Below are positions 7,217-13,951 of a stretch of DNA of 15,656 bases, in pieces. The stretch's first letter is position 1; every line of letters begins with the position of its first letter. The notes below the pieces were generated by a model. It was not told the origin of the DNA, did no database searches, and was given only the letters and a program-made list of their open reading frames with translations. A program made the translations under genes and the position numbers. This DNA comes from an uncultured Bacteroidales bacterium (lineage in GTDB: Bacteria; Bacteroidota; Bacteroidia; Bacteroidales; P3), in NCBI GenBank assembly GCA_937901525.1, contig CALDHX010000093.1, positions 1-15,656 on the forward strand, read 5' to 3'.

Positions 7217-8764
7217 TTACGTTTTCACATGTGATTTTGGAAGATATACATTCCAACTTAAACAATGTAAAGCGCCACCTTCTTTTGCAATTTCTTCTGC
7301 CATTTCTATTTGACGAATACAGCAATCGGGGAATGCTTCTTGAATGTATTGTTGAGCTATTGCATCTTCTTCAATGTTGAATTTAGGCATTATGATGTTT
7401 TTGCCAACTTGCAGGAAGTTGATATAGGCCCAGTTGAGATCATAACAAGGTGTATAAACTTTATTCTTGAAACGCATTTCTGTTACCTCAAAACCATAAC
7501 TTTCAAGAATCCTACGGATGGATGCAGCTTCTTCTGGATAGCAATCACCATGATTACCCATCAGTATTCGATTATCCCCACACCATTTGATGAAACCATC
7601 TGAATGTCCATATACATCGTCTTCATGTGGAGTCCATGGAATAATGACAACAGGATGACCAAGCTCTGATTCCAATAAAGCCTTAAAGTCTGCATCATCT
7701 TTCTTTTTTCTGTTTCCTAAAAACACCTTATCTGTCATTACGATATATGGACCGCAGGGCACCATATTACCACCATCTATGATCAAATTGGTAGAACGGC
7801 AACTTATTCCCATACCATGTAACACTTTGGTAGCATCAGTAATTGTCTCAATATCTTTTTTATTCTTGCTCTTCACAAGATAATCAGGATAATAGCGATA
7901 CTTCAAGAATTCATTTTCAACTAGCTGAATTGGCATGTAGTCACGTGCCCAATAATCATTTGTCGATTTCAATTCTTTTGACTCAACTCCCATTTCATTA
8001 AGCAGATTCTTCAGATGCTGGTAAAAGTCAGGATGTCCTTCTTTCTTGTCTTTTAACCAAGGAGAGAAAAAGACTACGTTTGTATCTTTATCATGCATTA
8101 ATGTATCACAACGCACATATCTATAACGTATATCCACAAATCTCGAAAAATCCTTATATAGACATTTCCTTTCAGAAACTTCATGAAATACATCAAGAAT
8201 ATAATCAACCTTACCCTCTACTGTTTGTTTGGATGTAAGTAGATTGATACGAGGTTCACGAATATAGCCCACCATACCATTATCATGCTCCACAAGAACA
8301 GGAAATTCTTTGTCGACACCAGTAGCATCATAGCACCTAAACAATTCAGCACAAGCCCATGGTCCATTTAGAACTTCACAACCATCTTCACTTATTAGTT
8401 GACGAATGAGGATGCCACCAAAATATGCACTATTATCGAGAACATACTTTTCAACAGTCTTTCCTTTACTTTTAGCTCTATATTCACGCTTAATATTACT
8501 GGCAAAATTTAAATCAATCCCTCCAAAGTCATTTACGTACCAGCATAAAGATTTTGACACACGTGGATGAGTGATAATATCTCGATGATTCTTGTTGTAG
8601 AAGTAAAACTCAATTTCTTTAAAGAGATACGTCGACTCACCCTTTTGGATAACAAAACTTTCAAACAACATCTTTGCGATTTGTTCAAAACGCTCCTCTA
8701 TGCCAGTTGTATTTATGTTGGCATCAAGAGACATTAGTTTGAAAAGATCTTTATTATTACTCAT
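7217..8764 (-). CDS. Two-domain protein: glycosylase-like N-terminus and agmatine/peptidyl-arginine deiminase-like pentein
   Basis: The ATG at 8764 (MSNNKDLFK) gives 515 residues; an upstream TTG at 8797 is in frame but less likely. The C-terminal half (about 230-515) carries the residues of the agmatine deiminase/PAD_porph pentein family: WARDYMP (Asp275), DGGN (330-333), GHSDGFIKW (His387) and a terminal GGALHCLSWN with the expected nucleophile Cys501. Family members hydrolyse or transfer guanidino groups, so arginine-type or agmatine-type chemistry is likely but the substrate is unknown. The N-terminal half is not a standard part of that family. It contains EIEFYFYN (50-57), DxxxHP, GGILIRQL (116-123) and LNGPW (132-136), in the order seen in methylpurine-DNA-glycosylase proteins; this likeness is tentative. 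No signal peptide is present, so it is probably cytoplasmic. It is the last gene of the three-gene operon, 66 nt after its neighbour. Confidence 0.8.
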   Translation of the reverse strand: MSNNKDLFKLMSLDANINTTGIEERFEQIAKMLFESFVIQKGESTYLFKEIEFYFYNKNHRDIITHPRVSKSLCWYVNDFGGIDLNFASNIKREYRAKSKGKTVEKYVLDNSAYFGGILIRQLISEDGCEVLNGPWACAELFRCYDATGVDKEFPVLVEHDNGMVGYIREPRINLLTSKQTVEGKVDYILDVFHEVSERKCLYKDFSRFVDIRYRYVRCDTLMHDKDTNVVFFSPWLKDKKEGHPDFYQHLKNLLNEMGVESKELKSTNDYWARDYMPIQLVENEFLKYRYYPDYLVKSKNKKDIETITDATKVLHGMGISCRSTNLIIDGGNMVPCGPYIVMTDKVFLGNRKKKDDADFKALLESELGHPVVIIPWTPHEDDVYGHSDGFIKWCGDNRILMGNHGDCYPEEAASIRRILESYGFEVTEMRFKNKVYTPCYDLNWAYINFLQVGKNIIMPKFNIEEDAIAQQYIQEAFPDCCIRQIEMAEEIAKEGGALHCLSWNVYLPKSHVKT

Positions 8765-8830
8765 GTAATAACGAAATATTATTATAAAAGACAACAATTC
8801 ACATGAAGTAGAACAAAATAATCTGTAAAG

Positions 8831-9955
8831 TCATTCTTTTACTATAGCTTTACCATACTTTTTCATGTACATATGGTACTTGGCAATAGTATGCTGACTA
8901 GCAATAAAATGCACAAACAAAGGGTTATAATCCAGAGAGTTAGCAAGAATCCTATTTAAAAGCTTGTAATTATTCATTTGATTATCATCAAATCTTTGGA
9001 TGTCAGTATCAACTTCTGGTTCCAATCTATCAAGGAAAATCATATATTTACGTAAAATAGAAACTACATAATCACAGACTTGTATCATTGCATCTGACCC
9101 TGACTCCTTAAAACTATAATTATCAGGAGCTTTACCATCAATGATGATACCTTCTTCCGCAATTTGGCTCATAACCTGTTTTTCTTCATCAAATACTAAG
9201 GTCTTCTTCGGAAAGTTGAGAATCTGTTGCTTGTAAAATTGTTCAAATTCTCCGACCCACTCATGAGCTGTTTCTTCCTGAATAAAAGTCAATTCTTTCT
9301 GTTCTTTAGCTTTCTCAATACAGCTTTTAAGTACAAGAAGAAAAGGATTTATCATTAATCTTTTCGCATCCTCGGCAATAATATCCTCAATAAGGGTTAA
9401 AATCTCTGACAAGAAATTTTTAATGTCTTTTGTTGCAATATTTGGATATTTATATTTCTTGAATATTGAAACAGTTACATTTGGATTCTTTTTCAAGACC
9501 TTGTATAGTTCAGCCTTGAATTCGAGAGGAGCAAAACCTAGCCCATTTATTGAATCAACAATATCTACAAAACCATAATACAACACCTGCACAATACAAA
9601 AATGAATATGCCATCCTTTGTCTTGAATCAGTTGGAGTATTTTTCTAAAATTATCCTTGCGCAATATCTCAATAAAAGATCCTTTCAAATCCTTTGTTGA
9701 TTTCATTTCTTTTTCTAAGCTTTTTCCTAATGCTGTTTTTAGCTCTTCCAAAGAAATAGTATCATCCGCCTGAACACCACCCAGCACAAATACAGTATCT
9801 GAATCTGCATTAAGCTTACCCTCTTTTACAATCAAGTGTTTTATGTTACCTGATTCATCATAGTATAAAGTTTCCTCTTTATCAATATACTTATCATCTA
9901 CGCCTTGAGCTTTTATCATCATTCTGATGCTATTACTAATCTCTGTATAATCCAT
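8831..9955 (-). CDS. DUF3800-like protein, second of the pair
   Basis: A 374-residue soluble protein without signal peptide or membrane segment. An N-terminal extension precedes YYDESGN (31-37) and FVLGGV, the opening strands typical of DUF3800. KDLKGSF (88-94) may correspond to that family's conserved charged motif before the first long helix. LVFDEE (253-258) and SDAMIQVCDYV (287-297) match the later conserved Asp and the S..GIQLADxxA block. The proteins are thought to have an RNase-H-like fold with acidic active-site residues; nuclease activity is not shown here. It starts 11 nt after the upstream DUF3800 gene, so the two are surely co-transcribed and may form a heteromer. It is divergent from its partner, and assignment rests on motif order only. 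Confidence 0.7.
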   Translation of the reverse strand: MDYTEISNSIRMMIKAQGVDDKYIDKEETLYYDESGNIKHLIVKEGKLNADSDTVFVLGGVQADDTISLEELKTALGKSLEKEMKSTKDLKGSFIEILRKDNFRKILQLIQDKGWHIHFCIVQVLYYGFVDIVDSINGLGFAPLEFKAELYKVLKKNPNVTVSIFKKYKYPNIATKDIKNFLSEILTLIEDIIAEDAKRLMINPFLLVLKSCIEKAKEQKELTFIQEETAHEWVGEFEQFYKQQILNFPKKTLVFDEEKQVMSQIAEEGIIIDGKAPDNYSFKESGSDAMIQVCDYVVSILRKYMIFLDRLEPEVDTDIQRFDDNQMNNYKLLNRILANSLDYNPLFVHFIASQHTIAKYHMYMKKYGKAIVKE

Positions 9956-9966
9956 AATATAATATC

Positions 9967-11037
9967 TTAGTTTTGTTCTGGGTTTATCTCATCACTATGT
10001 TCACAAAGAAAAACCAAAGGATCAATCTTGGCTGTTTCCTTCATCCTTTCTTCAATAAAATCATTAGTAGAAGGTGCTATATTAAGCTTAATATTCTGGA
10101 ATAATGGCAGCGATTTTATCTTATCTTGATACTTCATGAACTTATCTTCTCGCGGTGTAAGAGCAAAGCACAATGCACTTGCAAACACATCTGCCAACTG
10201 TATTCCGAACTCTTCATGAGACTTTACAATTTCCATATTACCAACAGGCAGAGGATATACGTGTTTTTCTTTACCATACCCCACAACAGTTTCTGGCACA
10301 TCCATATCTCTTAGGTGTTCCATAAACTCTTTATTTGCATAGAATGGTTCAGAAGAATCAAAAAGAACAGTATCTTTTTCCCCAGTTCTTTTATACCATT
10401 CTTGAATTGACACGGAAAACAATGGTATTGTTAGATCAATATAAAATTTCTTGTCGGTTAAAGCCTCTTTAATATATTGTATTGTAGGAGGTATCTCTGA
10501 CAGCATTTCGAAGAAAGCATCTTTTGTATCAGCATTATACATCAGCTTGTCTGTAGTCCTATAGAAATTTGCAATAGATTCAACAGATGGTTCCCTAACC
10601 ATAGTAACAAAACAATTCTCAAATTCAGTCACCAAATCCTTGTTAGGATGCAAAGTAGCAAAAAAATACAAGCCATTAGCCAATATCAGATTCTTAGCTC
10701 CCTCGTATAAATTTACCCCCTGATTATAATACATAGTTTCGACTAGTATATTAACAATATTGGCATAGATACAATATCTTTTGTGTGCAAATGATGGAAG
10801 TACATGATTATCATCCATTAGTGGATGGTTAAATATTTTATCCAGCATTGCTCTACCCTGAAAATTTTTATACATCTTTATAAAATGTAGCTCCTTCCCC
10901 CATTCGTAATAACCAATATCTTTTTTCATACGAATAACCTCATCATCTGTCATTCTAATGGATGCCAATGCAAAATACGGTTGTTCACTATTAGTCAAAT
11001 CTGGACCTGTATATCCAGCCTCATCAAAATATATCAT
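9967..11037 (-). CDS. DUF3800 domain-containing protein, first gene of the accessory operon
   Basis: A 356-residue soluble protein that covers the DUF3800 family almost from its first residue. Seen in order are IYFDEAG (2-8, the family's DESG motif with Ala for Ser), YFALASI, KELHFIKM (48-55), a central helical region, VLFDSSEPF (224-232) and SHEEFGIQLADVFASAL (273-289). The conserved acidic residues Asp5, Glu6, Asp227 and Asp283 would sit together in an RNase-H-like active site. DUF3800 genes are often found in mobile or defence-rich regions, but no reaction is established. It is transcribed from the duplicated promoter-leader region to its right and is followed 11 nt later by the second DUF3800-like gene. 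Confidence 0.82.
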   Translation of the reverse strand: MIYFDEAGYTGPDLTNSEQPYFALASIRMTDDEVIRMKKDIGYYEWGKELHFIKMYKNFQGRAMLDKIFNHPLMDDNHVLPSFAHKRYCIYANIVNILVETMYYNQGVNLYEGAKNLILANGLYFFATLHPNKDLVTEFENCFVTMVREPSVESIANFYRTTDKLMYNADTKDAFFEMLSEIPPTIQYIKEALTDKKFYIDLTIPLFSVSIQEWYKRTGEKDTVLFDSSEPFYANKEFMEHLRDMDVPETVVGYGKEKHVYPLPVGNMEIVKSHEEFGIQLADVFASALCFALTPREDKFMKYQDKIKSLPLFQNIKLNIAPSTNDFIEERMKETAKIDPLVFLCEHSDEINPEQN

Positions 11038-11104
11038 ACATTTCTATTGTTAAATTATTATAACTGTATTTCGGCAGGAGAAGCACCGAATATAGTCAAA
11101 AGTT

Positions 11105-11150
11105 TATACTACTCCCCGTTTTTAGACAGGTTTAATTATTAATTTAATTT
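11105..11150 (-). repeat. Leader repeat, copy 1 (proximal to the accessory operon)
   Basis: On the minus strand it reads an AT-rich AAATTAAATTAATA segment, then TGTCTAAAAACGGGGAGT, then RGTATA. It matches copy 2 at 11294-11338 with a few substitutions and one indel. It begins 12 nt downstream of the promoter at 11163-11193 and lies inside the predicted 5' untranslated region, ending about 68 nt before the first start codon. Confidence 0.8.
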
Positions 11151-11162
11151 GTTTTATGCTTG

Positions 11163-11193
11163 CAAATTTACATTTTAAATTCAGTTTAACAAA
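11163..11193 (-). promoter_or_regulatory. Promoter P1 of the accessory operon
   Basis: On the minus strand TTTG (plus CAAA at 11190-11193), exactly 19 nt, then TAAATTTG (plus CAAATTTA at 11163-11170), a perfect match to the Bacteroidetes consensus. Transcription should begin near 11155, giving a leader of roughly 118 nt before the ATG at 11037. Confidence 0.75.
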
Positions 11194-11293
11194 TTATTTA
11201 TCATCTTTTTATGCGACTAATCCATATTTCATTGCTAGCAGTAGAACGTCAAGAGAGGAATGAGGGCGTTGAAAATTGTAATATTTTATGTAT

Positions 11294-11338
11294 TATACCA
11301 CTCCCCGTTTTTAGACAAATTAACTATTAATTTAATTT
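11294..11338 (-). repeat. Leader repeat, copy 2 (distal)
   Basis: Second copy of the leader found at 11105-11150, in the same orientation and 189 nt away. The shared core is TGTCTAAAAACGGGGAGT, flanked by the same AT-rich block. It lies 23 nt downstream of its own promoter at 11362-11392. The core also resembles the ends of some IS3-family elements, but both copies point the same way, so they are not the two ends of a single insertion sequence. Confidence 0.8.
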
Positions 11339-11361
11339 AAAAAAGTGTTATATTGACACTA

Positions 11362-11392
11362 CAAATATACTTTTTTCTTTCATATCAGCAAA
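11362..11392 (-). promoter_or_regulatory. Promoter P2, upstream duplicate
   Basis: On the minus strand TTTG (plus CAAA at 11389-11392), 19 nt, then TATATTTG (plus CAAATATA at 11362-11369), again a perfect consensus with the same spacing as P1. A 17-bp interrupted palindrome, AGTGT...ACACT (11344-11360), covers the predicted start site and could be an operator or a 5' hairpin. Confidence 0.7.
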
Positions 11393-11453
11393 ATTACTTC
11401 CTCTCATTTTTAAATAAGATTTATTATTCTTTTACACACAAATATTATAATAA

Positions 11454-11491
11454 AAAACACCTTCACTCTATAATTAAAGTGAAGGTGTTTT
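11454..11491 (-). terminator. Intrinsic terminator of the lepB-response regulator operon
   Basis: A perfect 13-bp stem, aaaacaccttcac (11454-11466) and gtgaaggtgtttt (11479-11491), encloses a 12-nt loop. It starts 20 nt after the response regulator stop and, read on the minus strand, ends in a run of T. The plus strand also has some T after the stem, so limited bidirectional action is possible. It insulates the accessory promoters from upstream readthrough. Confidence 0.88.
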
Positions 11492-11510
11492 CTTTATGTA
11501 TAGTATATAT

Positions 11511-12188
11511 TTATTGTTCTATTATTGTTAGGGAGAATCCTATTCCGTGGTGGTTTATTAGGTTTATGCTTTCGTCTATTTTAAGGAAGTGTCTTAATCG
11601 TGTAATATATACGTCCATTGTACGTGCTTTGTAATAGTTTTCTTCTCCCCAAATTGCTTGTAACATATCTGGACGTGGTATTACTTGATTGATGTTTTCA
11701 CAAAAGATTTTCATTAGCTCTGCCTCTTTTGTAGTTAATTTTATAGTTGCTTCTCCACAAGTAACTAATCTGCGTTCGTAGTCAAAGACTGTTTTATTTC
11801 CAATTTTATATATTTTTATTTTATTAACATCTTGTGAATTTTTCCATCTTGTTTGATTTTGTATTTTCAAAATTAGTTCTTCAATGTCTAAGGGAGCAAT
11901 ATAGTCTTCGGCTCCAAGACGAAGGGCTGCTATTTTATATTTTCTTTCTATTCTTTCTGATATAAAATAGAATGGAGTATTTCCATCTTTGGAAGCTAGG
12001 TAACCTGCTATATCATCTCCTCCTTGTTCATAGTTAAGAACAAGTATTTTACGTGAGTCTTCTCTTAGTAATCGCAACACTTCTTTTGGTGTAGAAGCTA
12101 TTTTACAGAGTATTCCTTTTTCTTTAAAAGCTTGTTGTAGTTGTGTTGCTTTTTCTTCATCTTTTTCAAATACGAGTACTTTTGTCAT
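11511..12188 (-). CDS. OmpR-family response regulator with a degenerate receiver domain
   Basis: A 225-residue transcription factor with an N-terminal receiver-like domain (about 1-115) and a C-terminal winged-helix DNA-binding domain (about 128-222; KLTTKEAELMKIF, LQAIWGEENYY, RTMDVYITRLRHFL). The phospho-acceptor Asp is replaced by Asn52 (ILVLNYEQGG), and the conserved Lys is missing in DYIAPLDIEEL, where the position is Ala98. Part of the acidic pocket (Glu8, Asp10) and Ser77 remain. The protein is therefore unlikely to be controlled by ordinary phosphorylation. It begins 2 nt after the lepB stop, so the two are co-expressed, and no histidine kinase is adjacent. Related Bacteroidetes regulators occur beside lepB; the target genes are unknown. 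Confidence 0.9.
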   Translation of the reverse strand: MTKVLVFEKDEEKATQLQQAFKEKGILCKIASTPKEVLRLLREDSRKILVLNYEQGGDDIAGYLASKDGNTPFYFISERIERKYKIAALRLGAEDYIAPLDIEELILKIQNQTRWKNSQDVNKIKIYKIGNKTVFDYERRLVTCGEATIKLTTKEAELMKIFCENINQVIPRPDMLQAIWGEENYYKARTMDVYITRLRHFLKIDESINLINHHGIGFSLTIIEQ

Positions 12189-12190
12189 TT

Positions 12191-13882
12191 TTATTCTATT
12201 TTTTTGAAAATTCTATTCCAACGTATCTTTTTTAGTATTGAGTTTTGATCTTTGTTTATTGACATCCATATTAATGAGGCTTTTCCTACGATGTGGTCTT
12301 CTGGAACGAATCCCCAATAGCGACTATCGGCTGAATTATGTCTATTATCTCCCATCATAAAATAATAATCCATTTTAAAGGTGTACTCATCTCCTATTTT
12401 AACGTCTTGTTTTTCAAATACCTTTATCGCTCTTTCGTAGAATGCTATATTATCTTCTGTTAATTTTATCGTCATTCCTTTTGAAGGAATAGTAATCGGG
12501 CCATAGTTATCGTTATTCCAACCTAAACCTGCTTTATGTGGAAACATATTTACATCTTCAAATCCTTGCTTTGTTATCACAGGAAGTATTTCTTCTACAT
12601 AAGGCATCTTTTCTATTTGTTTTTTTATTTCTTCCGACATTGGAAGGGTTGCATAATTAACAAGTTTGTTTATTTCTGAGCTATCAATTCCTGCTTGTAA
12701 AAGAAAGGCTTGTTTATCATAAATATCAGGGTGAATAAATAGCTTGCAAGAGTGGAATGTTTGTTGTCCTACAAGTTTTACATCTTCATTTAATGGTTCT
12801 ACCTCTACAAATGGATTAGTATTTAAAGTTGCTATTTGAGTTTCAGTAAGTGATATATAATAGAAATAATACATCATTGCCATATCTTCTTTTGACACTC
12901 CTATTTCTAAGAGTTCTTTTTCATTAAGAGTATTATTATCTTTTGTTCTTATTCTATGTGTCAATTGATATTCTTTTGGACTTTCTATTGCTTTTCCATT
13001 GATATGAATAACTGCATTTTCAACAGAAAGCACCTCTCCTGGTAAACCTACACAAGTTTTTATAAAGTTTTCTTTTTTATCTATTGGTCTTGATATTATT
13101 TCACCAAATTCATCTTTATTTGACCAAACTCTATCTCTTCCATATCTTCTTATAAGTGAGTAATAGCTTTCGTTTGATTGATAAAATGTAGAAACAGTAT
13201 CACCATCAGGATAGTTAAACACTACTGCATCACCTCTTTTTACTTTACCTAAACCTGGAAGACGATGATAATCAAGTTCTATCCAATCTAAATAACTTTT
13301 TGTATTTAGCCCTGGAACAGTATGATGCATAAGAGGTAATGCCAAAGGCGTATTAGGTATTCTTGGGCCGTATGCAAGTTTACTAACAAACAAACAATCT
13401 CCTACAAGCAAACTCTTCTCCATTGAAGAAGATGGTATCATATAGCTTTCAAAAAAAGTAGTACGTATTACACTTGCTGCGACAATTGCAAAAACTATTG
13501 AATCAATCCAATCTCTTAGGGTAGAAATTTTAAAAACAGGTAAATCTTTGGGGTGTGTATAAATTTCTTTTTTAGAAAATCCCAACAAAGGCAATACAAT
13601 GAAAGGAACAAGTATAGAAAGTAATTGATACCAGAAACCACTTTTCTTAAAACACTTTACTGTTTCTACAATCATCAACATAATTATAAAAACATTTAAA
13701 AAAGGTATCAAACAATAAAGAAACCACCATTTCTTTTTATCTATTATTTTAATCCAAACCCAAATATTCCAAAAAGGAATTAATACAAAATAGGGTTTTT
13801 CACCTGCTTTTTCAAATATTTTCCAAAGTCCTATTAAACTTAATACAAAGCCTAAAATTATAAGTATCAAATAAATATCCAT
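12191..13882 (-). CDS. lepB: Signal peptidase I, long Bacteroidetes form
   Basis: This inner-membrane serine/lysine protease removes signal peptides from exported proteins. It has 563 residues, against 324 in E. coli. The N-terminal ~105 residues form several membrane segments of the DUF5684-like type, followed by a further membrane anchor near 125-145. The catalytic region shows IPSSSMEKSLLVGD with the nucleophile Ser153, the general base Lys275 in FIKTCVGLPGE, and box E GDNRHNSADSRYWG (511-524). The roughly 235 residues between the lysine and box E hold a large insertion, with segments such as MMYYFYYISLTETQ, seen in Bacteroidetes homologues. It is the first gene of an operon with the response regulator and is transcribed divergently from the S41 protease gene. 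Confidence 0.95.
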   Translation of the reverse strand: MDIYLILIILGFVLSLIGLWKIFEKAGEKPYFVLIPFWNIWVWIKIIDKKKWWFLYCLIPFLNVFIIMLMIVETVKCFKKSGFWYQLLSILVPFIVLPLLGFSKKEIYTHPKDLPVFKISTLRDWIDSIVFAIVAASVIRTTFFESYMIPSSSMEKSLLVGDCLFVSKLAYGPRIPNTPLALPLMHHTVPGLNTKSYLDWIELDYHRLPGLGKVKRGDAVVFNYPDGDTVSTFYQSNESYYSLIRRYGRDRVWSNKDEFGEIISRPIDKKENFIKTCVGLPGEVLSVENAVIHINGKAIESPKEYQLTHRIRTKDNNTLNEKELLEIGVSKEDMAMMYYFYYISLTETQIATLNTNPFVEVEPLNEDVKLVGQQTFHSCKLFIHPDIYDKQAFLLQAGIDSSEINKLVNYATLPMSEEIKKQIEKMPYVEEILPVITKQGFEDVNMFPHKAGLGWNNDNYGPITIPSKGMTIKLTEDNIAFYERAIKVFEKQDVKIGDEYTFKMDYYFMMGDNRHNSADSRYWGFVPEDHIVGKASLIWMSINKDQNSILKKIRWNRIFKKIE

Positions 13883-13911
13883 AACAATATATTTTTATTA
13901 AAATAAAACTG

Positions 13912-13919
13912 CAAAATTA
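13912..13919 (-). promoter_or_regulatory. Possible -7 element for lepB
   Basis: Minus-strand TAATTTTG fits TAnnTTTG and lies 29 nt before the lepB start codon. No TTTG is found at the right distance upstream, so only half of the consensus is present. On the plus strand the same 69-nt gap must also hold the promoter of the S41 protease gene; TTTAATTTG at 13923-13931 is a one-base-short match. Confidence 0.35.
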
Positions 13920-13951
13920 ACGTTTAATTTGAAATAAATATTGTAAAAAAA

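Larger units (their letters stand above)
11038..11510. other. Regulatory region upstream of the accessory operon
   Basis: This 473-nt gap contains two minus-strand Bacteroidetes promoters (11163-11193 and 11362-11392), each followed downstream by a copy of one ~45-bp leader, then the terminator of the lepB operon (11454-11491). Between the two leader copies is about 155 nt without a credible gene; the only minus-strand ORF seen there encodes MKYGLVA. A 5-bp inverted repeat (TTCGG/CCGAA) lies near 11070-11090 in the leader of the first accessory gene. Confidence 0.65.

Noticed and set aside
11105..11338. The two leader copies as the terminal inverted repeats of an insertion sequence
   Set aside because: They lie in the same orientation, only 189 nt apart, with no transposase between them, and each has its own promoter.
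6980..11400. Direct repeats (attL/attR) bounding the accessory operon
   Set aside because: I looked for the mnmE 3' end sequence near 11040-11510 and found no convincing copy, so an intact integrated element is not supported.
11353..11634. Plus-strand ORF of 93 codons across the lepB-operon terminator
   Set aside because: It overlaps the response regulator in antisense and runs through a clear terminator hairpin.
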